This document shows, piece by piece, positions 1 to 5,764 of a stretch of 9,017 nt of DNA. The first letter of the stretch is position 1, and each line of letters opens with the position of its first letter. The notes beneath the pieces were generated by a model, which saw only the letters and a list, made by a program, of their open reading frames with translations, was not told where the DNA came from and searched no databases. The position numbers and the translations under genes are program-made. The DNA comes from Alphaproteobacteria bacterium (lineage in GTDB: Bacteria > Pseudomonadota > Alphaproteobacteria > UBA2136 > UBA6156). The stretch covers positions 1 through 9,017 of the forward strand of contig JADCGN010000099.1 of NCBI GenBank assembly GCA_020249005.1, read 5' to 3'.

Positions 1-150
1 CATCCCCACCCAGCCGGAAACGGCAAACACCGCCACAAACACCAACCAAGCCGCACGCAGCCGCAGCGTGTGCACGCCGCCCGTTTCGGTGAAGGCCACC
101 GAGAGCGTGAGGTGGTGGTTCCACCAGGCGCGGAGTTGTTGCGGGGTCAT
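1..150 (-). CDS. N-terminal fragment of an unidentified single-pass membrane protein (runs off left edge)
   Basis: The minus strand is open from an ATG at 150-148 to the window edge, giving the first 50 residues. They begin MTPQQLRAWWNHH. Residues about 32-48 form a hydrophobic segment (AAWLVFVAVFAVSGW) preceded by arginines (LRLR), which suggests a type II signal anchor with the rest of the protein beyond the window. An in-frame TAA lies 30 nt upstream and no other in-frame ATG follows it, so this start is reasonable, although no good Shine-Dalgarno sequence is seen. The layout (short cytoplasmic beta-like stretch, then one membrane segment) resembles the N-terminus of membrane-anchored M23 peptidases. 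That is only a guess, because no catalytic domain is visible. The gene is divergent from the downstream isomerase gene. Confidence 0.55.
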   Translation of the reverse strand, partial: MTPQQLRAWWNHHLTLSVAFTETGGVHTLRLRAAWLVFVAVFAVSGWVGM

Positions 151-174
151 GCGGGCAAGCGGATGTGTTGGGGC

Positions 175-180
175 ATTTTA
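175..180 (-). promoter_or_regulatory. Possible -10 element for the left-edge minus-strand gene
   Basis: On the minus strand TAAAAT (5 of 6 matches to TATAAT) lies 24 nt upstream of the ATG at 150. It is the only AT-rich hexamer in a GC-rich stretch. No convincing -35 element sits at 16-18 nt spacing, so this is a weak prediction from sequence alone. Confidence 0.2.
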
Positions 181-290
181 AGGCAGGGTGCGTGGGCCTT
201 CGGGGCGCGTCAAGTTCAACTTACGCCGGGCTGGCATGGGGTGGTGAATCGGTGCCCAGATGCGTGGCAGAAGGGTTGCGGCGGCGCGGC

Positions 291-313
291 ATTGCGGGCA
301 GGTTTGCCCCAAT
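291..313 (+). repeat. Imperfect hairpin in the leader of the isomerase gene
   Basis: ATTG (291-294) pairs with CAAT (310-313), and GGGCA (296-300) pairs with TGCCC (305-309). The loop is GGTT and C295 is bulged, giving nine base pairs. It lies 61 nt upstream of the ATG at 375 and has no following T-run, so it is not an obvious terminator. GC-rich DNA makes short hairpins often by chance, and no function is assigned. Confidence 0.3.
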
Positions 314-374
314 CGGCGGGGCGTTGTCAAGTTCCTTGGCAGGGCCGGAGAGCGGAGAAAAGAAAGGCAATACA

Positions 375-1214
375 ATGAAAATGAAGACATTTATTTCTTT
401 TGCCGGCGGGGTCGCCCTGGCAGCGATGCTGGCGGCGTGCGGCGGCGAAGACAGCGGCAGCGGGGCCACCTTGGCCACCGTGAACGGCGCGGCGATTAAG
501 GAAAGCCGGATCAGCGACCAACTGGCGCAAATTCCGCAGAACCTGCTGCAAGGCCGTGAGGCGGAAATCCGCAAGCAATTGCTCGACCGGGTGATTGACC
601 AGGAGTTGGTCTCGCAAGAAGCCAAGAAGCTGAATATTGAGAAGGACGCCGACTACCAACAGCGGCTGAAGCTGATGACCTTGCAGCTGCAGGCCGATGC
701 CGTGATGGCCCGGAAAATCAGTGAAACCGTGACCGATGCCGCCGTGCAAGGGGCGTATGAAGCCCGTAAGCCGCAGCTGGCGTTCCCGGCGGTGAAAGCC
801 AAGCACATTTTGGTGCCGAGCGAAGCCGAGGCCAATGCGTTGATCGCGATCGCCACGCCGCAAAACTTCAGCCAATTGGCCAAGGAAAAGAGCACCGGGC
901 CGAGCGCCAAGGAAGGCGGCGATTTGGGATGGTTCCGCCGCGAGGCGATGATCCCGGCGTTTGCCAGCGTGGCCTTCAGCACGCCGGTGGGCACCGTGGC
1001 CAAGACCCCGGTGAAGACCCAATTCGGCTACCACGTGATCCTGGTGGAAGACCGCAACGACAAGTACGTCCCGCCGCTGGAGCAAGTGGCCCCGCAACTG
1101 CGTGAGGAACTGGCCCAAAGCGTGGTGCAAGGCTACCTGGGTGACCTGCGCAAGGCCGCCACCATCAGCTATGCCGATGCCCCGGCCGGCGTGAGCCCCA
1201 CCGCGGCCAAATAA
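375..1214 (+). CDS. Parvulin-type peptidyl-prolyl cis-trans isomerase lipoprotein (PpiC/SurA/EpsD-like)
   Basis: Predicted exported foldase of 279 aa that isomerises X-Pro bonds in envelope proteins. The start at 375 is chosen because it follows AAAGG at 7-nt spacing and gives a clean lipoprotein signal peptide: MKMK, a hydrophobic core, then lipobox LAAC with Cys22. Gly at +2 implies outer-membrane sorting if LolCDE rules apply. Residues about 35-130 are charged and helical, as in the SurA/PrsA/EpsD chaperone arm. Residues about 139-227 form the parvulin domain, with AKHILV (His144), GGDLGWF (181-187) and FGYHVILVEDR (His220). A short C-terminal helix follows. Longer in-frame readings from upstream lack a signal peptide. 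The gene stands alone, divergent from the left-edge gene and convergent with the glycine-zipper gene. The EpsD subfamily is possible, but no exopolysaccharide genes are nearby. Confidence 0.9.
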   Translation: MKMKTFISFAGGVALAAMLAACGGEDSGSGATLATVNGAAIKESRISDQLAQIPQNLLQGREAEIRKQLLDRVIDQELVSQEAKKLNIEKDADYQQRLKLMTLQLQADAVMARKISETVTDAAVQGAYEARKPQLAFPAVKAKHILVPSEAEANALIAIATPQNFSQLAKEKSTGPSAKEGGDLGWFRREAMIPAFASVAFSTPVGTVAKTPVKTQFGYHVILVEDRNDKYVPPLEQVAPQLREELAQSVVQGYLGDLRKAATISYADAPAGVSPTAAK

Positions 1215-1230
1215 CTGGTCAACAACGGTG

Positions 1231-1258
1231 AACACCCCGCGCCGAAGCGCGGGGTGTT
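1231..1258. terminator. Strong hairpin between convergent genes, probable bidirectional terminator
   Basis: AACACCCCGCG (1231-1241) pairs perfectly with CGCGGGGTGTT (1248-1258), and a further C-G pair (1242/1247) closes a CGAA tetraloop. That makes a 12-bp stem. It lies 16 nt after the stop of the isomerase gene and 22 nt past the stop of the minus-strand glycine-zipper gene. Only mildly U-rich sequence follows on either strand (CTGTTG on plus, CACCGTTGTT on minus). The placement between two convergent stops is the best evidence for termination in both directions. Confidence 0.75.
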
Positions 1259-1280
1259 CTGTTGCGTGAGTTCGGTATGG

Positions 1281-1904
1281 TTAGTCCGGTACACCGGCAT
1301 AGAACTGGTTGTCGGTGGCCAGAAAGGCCGCGATGTACCCTGTGGATTGCGACAGGCACACCCGTCGCGACCAGACCGGCTGCCCGGTACCGTACAGCGT
1401 GAAGGAGAAGCCTTCCCGCCAATCGCAGCGGAATTCGCGCTGCAATTGGTTCAAGGAAATCGGCCTGTAGCCGTCATCCCAAGGTTGGGCTTCGCGAGGA
1501 GCTGCGGTACGCCGGGGACGTTCGCGGTAAACTTCCCGCGGGCGGTTGGCTTCGTTGGTGATGATGGCACCCATCACCCCGCCGATGATACCACCTGCCA
1601 GGGCACCCAACGCGGCATCGTTGCCGCGGTGGTGATGGTGCCCGCCGTTCCAGACCCCGTTGTTCCAGCCGTTCCCGTAATAGGGCTGCTGGTACTGCGG
1701 CGGGGTGTAGATAATCCCGCCGCCGCCATTGTTGTAGGGCTGAACCCGCCCGGCGCCGACGATGTCGGCACCGCGCTGGTAGGGGTGGATGTTCTGTCCG
1801 CCGCCATGGAATTGATGGCGACGGTGCTGATCGTAACCCCGCTGCTGGGCCAGAGCCGGAATGGCCAGGCCGAGCAGCATCAGGAAGGCGAGGAAGAGTC
1901 TCAT
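1281..1904 (-). CDS. Exported glycine-zipper protein of unknown function
   Basis: Protein of 207 aa with a Sec signal peptide: MR, a hydrophobic core, then PALA with likely cleavage at Ala19/Gln20. Residues 20-95 are low-complexity, rich in Gly, Asn, Gln, Tyr and His, and include GWNNGVWNGG and four consecutive His (89-92). Residues 97-116 form a glycine zipper with Gly100, Gly104, Gly108 and Gly112 at exact four-residue spacing, the pattern of 17-kDa-antigen and OmpA-like envelope proteins. Residues 121-137 are Arg-rich. The C-terminal 60 residues look globular and contain Cys160 and Cys183, which could form a disulfide. The start at 1904 is preferred over a longer in-frame ATG at 1925 because AGGAG lies 7 nt upstream and the signal peptide begins there. 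The start overlaps the stop of the upstream gene (ATGA), so translation is probably coupled. Location is periplasm or outer membrane; the biochemical role is unknown. Confidence 0.85.
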   Translation of the reverse strand: MRLFLAFLMLLGLAIPALAQQRGYDQHRRHQFHGGGQNIHPYQRGADIVGAGRVQPYNNGGGGIIYTPPQYQQPYYGNGWNNGVWNGGHHHHRGNDAALGALAGGIIGGVMGAIITNEANRPREVYRERPRRTAAPREAQPWDDGYRPISLNQLQREFRCDWREGFSFTLYGTGQPVWSRRVCLSQSTGYIAAFLATDNQFYAGVPD

Positions 1905-2233
1905 AGCAGGTCTCCTGAACGCCATTCACAGCGTTGCACGCGTTGGCCCCATTGCCATTCCCACCAGCAATACTGCTGCCGGCGCGGTTGGTAGGAATTG
2001 TTCCAGCCACCGTTCCAGTTGCCCCAATTGGGGCAGCCGGGCCGGGGGGCTTGTTCGCAGGTAGGTTCGACCCGCCCGCAAACATACTGGCCCCATTGGG
2101 TATAGCCGCAACCGTAACTGCCGGCTTTGGCAGGGCTGATGGCCGACAGTGCGGCGATGATCAGCACGGCCAGGAAGATCAGAATCGTCAGCCCCCACAT
2201 GGGGAACCGAAGGAAGAGTTTCAGAGTCCCCAT
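1901..2233 (-). CDS. Small exported Cys- and Trp-rich protein, unrecognised family
   Basis: Protein of 110 aa. Residues 1-37 are a long hydrophobic N-terminus ending SPAKA/GS, either a cleavable Sec signal or a membrane anchor. The mature part of about 73 aa has six cysteines (42, 52, 59, 67, 89, 102), enough for three disulfides, and nine tryptophans including WWEW at 90-93. A motif recurs: C-x4-WGQ-x-V-C at 42-52 and C-x5-WGQ-x-V-x2-C at 89-102, each with Gln before the WGQ. The pattern suggests a small disulfide-stabilised fold with an internal duplication. The start at 2233 is set by AAGGAG 6 nt upstream; longer in-frame starts reach 2350 but lack an SD sequence and a signal peptide. The stop overlaps the ATG of the glycine-zipper gene by four nt. 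I do not recognise the family. The shadow reading frames here look less plausible because only this frame combines an SD sequence, a signal peptide and coupling. Confidence 0.75.
   Translation of the reverse strand: MGTLKLFLRFPMWGLTILIFLAVLIIAALSAISPAKAGSYGCGYTQWGQYVCGRVEPTCEQAPRPGCPNWGNWNGGWNNSYQPRRQQYCWWEWQWGQRVQRCEWRSGDLL
1912..1916 (-). promoter_or_regulatory. Shine-Dalgarno sequence that decides the glycine-zipper gene start
   Basis: On the minus strand AGGAG lies 7 nt before the ATG at 1904, inside the end of the upstream gene. It selects this ATG over the one at 1925. It also indicates that the second gene can recruit ribosomes as well as receive them by termination-reinitiation across the ATGA overlap. 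Confidence 0.75.
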
Positions 2234-2239
2234 GAGACG

Positions 2240-2245
2240 CTCCTT
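2240..2245 (-). promoter_or_regulatory. Shine-Dalgarno sequence of the Cys/Trp-rich gene
   Basis: AAGGAG on the minus strand is near consensus and sits 6 nt before the ATG at 2233. It fixes the start at the residue that opens the hydrophobic leader and supports this short frame as a real gene. Confidence 0.75.
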
Positions 2246-2275
2246 GTGCGCTGGGGGTTGCAGGAAGCGGAGGCA

Positions 2276-2298
2276 CGGCCCCCGCTGGCGGAGGGCCG
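2276..2298. repeat. GC-rich hairpin in the divergent region between the exported pair and ftsH
   Basis: CGGCCCCCG (2276-2284) pairs with CGG plus GGGCCG (2289-2298) around a CTGG loop, with one bulged A at 2292. That makes a nine-pair stem. On the minus strand it would lie in the 5' leader of the Cys/Trp-rich gene, ending about 43 nt before its start codon. No T-run follows on either strand. It may affect leader structure, or may simply reflect the base composition. Confidence 0.3.
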
Positions 2299-2321
2299 CG
2301 GATGCGGCGTCTTCTGGCTCA

Positions 2322-2350
2322 AGCATGGGGCGCTGTATACGCAGTGTCAA
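2322..2350 (-). promoter_or_regulatory. Possible sigma-70-type promoter for the exported gene pair
   Basis: On the minus strand a perfect TTGACA (2350-2345) is followed 17 nt later by CATGCT (2327-2322), which matches the -10 consensus at only three positions. The position is sensible, about 90-115 nt upstream of the ATG at 2233. Support rests almost entirely on the -35 hexamer. No equally good promoter was found for ftsH on the other strand. Confidence 0.3.
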
Positions 2351-2364
2351 GGGCTTATGGGTAA

Positions 2365-2376
2365 CCCGCCGGCGGG
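2365..2376. repeat. Perfect 12-bp palindrome upstream of ftsH
   Basis: CCCGCCGGCGGG is an exact inverted repeat centred 61 nt upstream of the ftsH start codon, 15 nt from the TTGACA of the candidate divergent promoter. It could be a protein-binding site for the shared region, but no known operator is recognised and the GC content lowers its significance. Confidence 0.25.
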
Positions 2377-2431
2377 GCCCAGGGGTGCCGATTTTGCTTG
2401 ATTTTGACTGCCGCTGCCGTAGGGTGGCCCC

Positions 2432-4333
2432 ATGTTTGGCAAGCTAGAACCGAAGCAATTGGCCATTTGGGCCGCGATTTTTGTGGGTGTACTGCTCCTG
2501 GTGGGGCTGGTGCAGGGCGGCGGGAGCGCCGGTGGCAAGGATGAGCTTTCTTACACCGCCTTTATCACCCGCGCCGAGGCCGGGCAGTTCAGCAAGGTGG
2601 AGATTGAAGGCAACACGCTGATTGGCCACTTTGTGAACGGCGGCGCCACCGCCCGGGCCGCCGCCCCGAACGACCCGGATTTGATCAAAACCCTGCGGGA
2701 AAAGAAGATTGATATTCAAGTGGTTGAACCGCAGGAGCTGAACCCCGTGGTGGGCGTGTTGCTCAGCTGGGCGCCGTGGATCCTGTTCATCGGCATTTGG
2801 ATCTACTTCATGCGCCAAATGCAGGGCGGTGGCGGCGCCGGTGGTGGCCGGGGCGGCGGCGGGCCGTTTGGCTTCGGCAAGGCGCGGGTGCAAATGCAGA
2901 CCGAAACCAAGGTGAAGGTGGGCTTTGCCGATGTGGCCGGGGTGGATGAGGCCAAGCAAGAGCTGCAGGAAGTGGTGGAATTCTTGAAAGATCCGAACAA
3001 ATTCCAACGCTTGGGTGGGCGGATCCCCAAGGGCGTGCTGCTGGTGGGCAGCCCCGGCACCGGGAAAACCTTGCTCGCCAAGGCGGTGGCGGGGGAGGCG
3101 GGGGTGCCGTTCTTTAGTATGTCGGGCAGCGACTTTGTGGAAATGTTTGTCGGAGTCGGGGCCGCGCGGGTGCGGGACCTGTTTGAAACCGGCAAAAAAC
3201 ACGCGCCATGCATTATCTTCATTGATGAAATCGATGCCGTGGGGCGCCACCGCGGCGCGGGCCTGGGCGGCGGGAATGACGAGCGCGAGCAAACGCTGAA
3301 TGCCATGCTGGTGGAAATGGACGGATTTGATGCTTCTGAAGGCGTGATCATCATCGCCGCCACCAACCGCCCCGATGTGCTCGACCCCGCCTTGCTGCGT
3401 CCGGGCCGGTTTGACCGCCAAGTGGTGGTGCCGCTGCCCGACATCAAGGGGCGGGAACAGATTTTGGGTGTGCACATGCAAAAAGTGCCGCTGGCCGCCA
3501 ATGTGGAAGCCCATACCCTGGCCCGGGGCACACCAGGGTTTAGCGGCGCCGATTTGGAAAACCTGGTGAACGAGGCGGCGCTGATGGCGGCGCGCGCCAA
3601 CAAGCGCCTGGTGGATATGGAAGATTTTGAGAAGGCCAAGGACAAGGTGATGATGGGCGCCGAGCGCCGCAGCACCGTGATGACCGAGAGTGCTAAGCGT
3701 ACCACCGCCTACCACGAGGCCGGGCACGCGATTGCGATGCTGTACCTCGATGGCGAAAAGGACCCGCTGCACAAGGTCACGATCATCCCGCGCGGGCGGG
3801 CGTTGGGGGTGACGATGAGCCTGCCGGGTGAAGACAAGTTCACCTACAGCAAGGAATACCTGGAAAACCAGCTGGCGATGTTGTTCGGCGGGCGGATTGC
3901 CGAAGAGCAGCACCTGAACGGCCAGCAGACCACCGGGGCGAGCAACGACATTGAACGCGCTACCGATATGGCCCGCAAGATGGTGACCCAATGGGGGATG
4001 AGTTCCTTGGGCCCGGTGAACTACGGCGAAAAGGAGAGCCAGGTGTTCTTAGGGCGGGATATTTCCAGCAAGTCGCACATCAGTGAGACCATGGCCGCCA
4101 AGGTGGATGCCGAAGTGCGGGCGTTCATCGATAAGGCTTACGACCGCTGCGCCAAACTGCTCGCCAAGCACAAGAAGGATTTGGTGACCCTGGCCGAAGC
4201 CCTGTTGGAACACGAAACGTTGGATGCCGAGCAGGTGAAAAATCTGCTGGCGGGCAAGCCGGTGGTGACCGCTGCCAGCCGGGTGAAGCCGGTGGCGCCC
4301 AAGCGCGGCAGCAAACTGGCCGTTGAAGCTTAA
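2432..4333 (+). CDS. ftsH: ATP-dependent zinc metalloprotease FtsH
   Basis: Inner-membrane AAA+ protease of 633 aa that forms hexamers, extracts membrane proteins and degrades them and some soluble regulators in the cytoplasm. Domains in order: TM1 (about 9-26), a short periplasmic domain, TM2 (about 106-128), a glycine-rich linker (131-149), the AAA domain and the M41 peptidase domain. Visible motifs are Walker A GSPGTGKT (206-213, Lys212), Walker B FIDEID (263-268), arginine fingers Arg323 and Arg326 in LLRPGRFDR, the zinc site HEAGH (428-432) and third ligand Asp506 in NDIERATDMA. All catalytic residues are present and the length is typical. Walker A has Ser where most FtsH proteins have Pro. 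The start at 2432 gives the normal N-terminus; its ribosome site (AGGGTGG, close upstream) is mediocre. glmM follows 46 nt downstream, probably in the same transcript. Confidence 0.98.
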   Translation: MFGKLEPKQLAIWAAIFVGVLLLVGLVQGGGSAGGKDELSYTAFITRAEAGQFSKVEIEGNTLIGHFVNGGATARAAAPNDPDLIKTLREKKIDIQVVEPQELNPVVGVLLSWAPWILFIGIWIYFMRQMQGGGGAGGGRGGGGPFGFGKARVQMQTETKVKVGFADVAGVDEAKQELQEVVEFLKDPNKFQRLGGRIPKGVLLVGSPGTGKTLLAKAVAGEAGVPFFSMSGSDFVEMFVGVGAARVRDLFETGKKHAPCIIFIDEIDAVGRHRGAGLGGGNDEREQTLNAMLVEMDGFDASEGVIIIAATNRPDVLDPALLRPGRFDRQVVVPLPDIKGREQILGVHMQKVPLAANVEAHTLARGTPGFSGADLENLVNEAALMAARANKRLVDMEDFEKAKDKVMMGAERRSTVMTESAKRTTAYHEAGHAIAMLYLDGEKDPLHKVTIIPRGRALGVTMSLPGEDKFTYSKEYLENQLAMLFGGRIAEEQHLNGQQTTGASNDIERATDMARKMVTQWGMSSLGPVNYGEKESQVFLGRDISSKSHISETMAAKVDAEVRAFIDKAYDRCAKLLAKHKKDLVTLAEALLEHETLDAEQVKNLLAGKPVVTAASRVKPVAPKRGSKLAVEA

Positions 4334-4364
4334 ACGTTCTGTCGTTATTCCACCTGACGCGAGA

Positions 4365-4370
4365 GAGAGG
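4365..4370 (+). promoter_or_regulatory. Ribosome-binding site that decides the glmM start
   Basis: GAGAGG lies 9 nt upstream of the ATG at 4380, between the ftsH stop and glmM. It favours the start MAQGKYFGTDGIRG over an in-frame TTG at 4323. That TTG lies inside the end of ftsH and would add 19 residues not typical of GlmM. Confidence 0.6.
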
Positions 4371-4379
4371 ACCCCCCTG

Positions 4380-5744
4380 ATGGCGCAAGGCAAATACTTC
4401 GGCACCGATGGCATTCGCGGGGCCGCCAATGGGGCGGTGCTGAACCCGGGTACGATTGTGCGGATTGGGCTGGCCACCGCGCAGGTGGTGAAGCAACGCT
4501 GCGGCCACGCTACCCCCAGCGTGGTGATTGGGAAGGACCCGCGCCTGAGTGGGTACATGATTGAAAGCGCCCTGCAGAGCGCCTTCACCAGCATGGGGTT
4601 TACGGTGCTGCTGGTAGGGCCGTTGCCCACCCCCGCGGTGGCGATGCTGACGCGCAGCCTGCGCTGCGACGTGGGCGTGATGATTACCGCCAGCCACAAC
4701 CCGTATGAGGACAACGGCATTAAGCTGTTCACGCCCGATGGTATTAAGGCCAACGGCGCGATGGTGGCGGCGATTGAGGCCTTGGTGGAAACCAACGGCC
4801 AGATTGAGCTGGCGCATGCCGACCACCTGGGCAAGGCCGAGCGGCTGGAAGACGCCGTGGGCCGCTACATGGAATACGTGAAGACCAGCGTGCCGGGAAA
4901 CTTACGTTTCGATGGCCTGAAGGTGGCCTTGGATTGTGCCAACGGCGCAGCCTACAAGATTGCGCCGCGGATTTTTTGGGAGCTGGGCGCCGAGGTGGTG
5001 AAGACTGGCGTGGCGCCGGATGGGTTTAACATCAACCACCAGTGCGGCGCCACGCACCCGGCCACGGTGGCGGCCTTGGTGAAGGACAGCGGCGCCCACG
5101 TGGGCCTGGCGTTCGATGGCGACGCCGACCGGCTGATCATGTGCGATGAGCACGGCACCGTGTTGGATGGCGACACGATTTTGGCCGCGATGGCGCAACA
5201 TCTGCACCGCCAAGGCAAGCTGCAGGGCGGCGCGGTGGTGGCCACCGTGATGAGCAACTTGGGCTTGGAAGAATTTTTGGGTGGGATGGGGCTGAAGCTG
5301 ATCCGCACCCCGGTGGGCGACCACTACGTGGAAGCGGCGATGCGCGAGCACGGCTGCAATCTGGGCGGCGAGCAATCGGGGCACCTGATCTTCCGCGACT
5401 TCGCCACCACCGGTGATGGCATGTTGGCGGCCCTGCAGGTGCTGGCCTTTTTGCAGGAACAAGGCCGCCCGGCGAGCAGCCTGGCCACGCTGTTTACACC
5501 CTGGCCGCAACGGCTGGAAAACATCAAGCTGCCGGCCGGCACCGATGCCGCCGCCGTGCTGGCGAGCAGCGCCGTGCAGGCGGCGATCGCCAGCGCCAAC
5601 ACCGCACTGGGCACCGAGGGCCGCACCTTGGTGCGCAAGAGCGGGACCGAGCCGCTGATTCGGGTGATGGTGGAAGCCCGCACCCAAGCCGCGATGGACG
5701 CGCAACTGCAGGCGATCAGCCAGGCGGTCCGTGCTGCGGTTTAG
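4380..5744 (+). CDS. glmM: Phosphoglucosamine mutase GlmM
   Basis: Cytosolic enzyme of 454 aa that interconverts glucosamine-6-phosphate and glucosamine-1-phosphate on the route to UDP-GlcNAc for peptidoglycan and LPS. Four-domain alpha-D-phosphohexomutase with every signature visible: N-terminal KYFGTDGIRG, phosphoserine loop TASHNP (Ser105 is the phosphorylated residue), Mg-binding DGDADR (246-251), sugar-binding GEQSGH (Glu331, Ser333) and the C-terminal phosphate-binding loop RKSGTEP (419-425). The length is close to the usual 445-450 aa. Stretches such as GPLPTPAVAMLTRSLR and DFATTGDGMLAALQVLA are of the alphaproteobacterial style. It lies 46 nt after ftsH, so co-transcription is likely. 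folP, which separates these genes in Escherichia coli, is absent. It converges on the suf cluster with a 20-nt gap. Confidence 0.98.
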   Translation: MAQGKYFGTDGIRGAANGAVLNPGTIVRIGLATAQVVKQRCGHATPSVVIGKDPRLSGYMIESALQSAFTSMGFTVLLVGPLPTPAVAMLTRSLRCDVGVMITASHNPYEDNGIKLFTPDGIKANGAMVAAIEALVETNGQIELAHADHLGKAERLEDAVGRYMEYVKTSVPGNLRFDGLKVALDCANGAAYKIAPRIFWELGAEVVKTGVAPDGFNINHQCGATHPATVAALVKDSGAHVGLAFDGDADRLIMCDEHGTVLDGDTILAAMAQHLHRQGKLQGGAVVATVMSNLGLEEFLGGMGLKLIRTPVGDHYVEAAMREHGCNLGGEQSGHLIFRDFATTGDGMLAALQVLAFLQEQGRPASSLATLFTPWPQRLENIKLPAGTDAAAVLASSAVQAAIASANTALGTEGRTLVRKSGTEPLIRVMVEARTQAAMDAQLQAISQAVRAAV

Positions 5745-5764
5745 CGCGTCTTTCCGCCTTTACT

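Noticed and set aside
371..376. TACAAT resembling a -10 box just before the isomerase start
   Set aside because: It overlaps the start codon and would give a leaderless message from the ATG at 381. A good SD before the ATG at 375 and the lack of a -35 element argue against it.
327..1235. 302-codon minus-strand open frame antisense to the isomerase gene
   Set aside because: It lies opposite a well-supported gene, has abnormal composition and crosses the terminator hairpin.
1254..1994. 246-codon plus-strand frame opposite the glycine-zipper gene
   Set aside because: No SD, no recognisable domain, and the opposite strand has a signal peptide, a glycine zipper and an SD.
2397..2437. Possible heat-shock (sigma-32) promoter: CTTGATT followed by CCCCATGTT upstream of ftsH
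   Set aside because: The spacing is about 24 nt, far from the usual 12-16, and the second box overlaps the ftsH start codon.
2444..3991. 515-codon open frame on the minus strand antisense to ftsH
   Set aside because: It mirrors the codon-position GC bias of ftsH, has His-rich low-complexity content, no signal of a known fold and no SD. It is a shadow.
4902..5705. 267-codon minus-strand frame antisense to glmM
   Set aside because: Shadow of a gene with all catalytic motifs intact; the translation is repetitive His/Gln/Arg-rich sequence.
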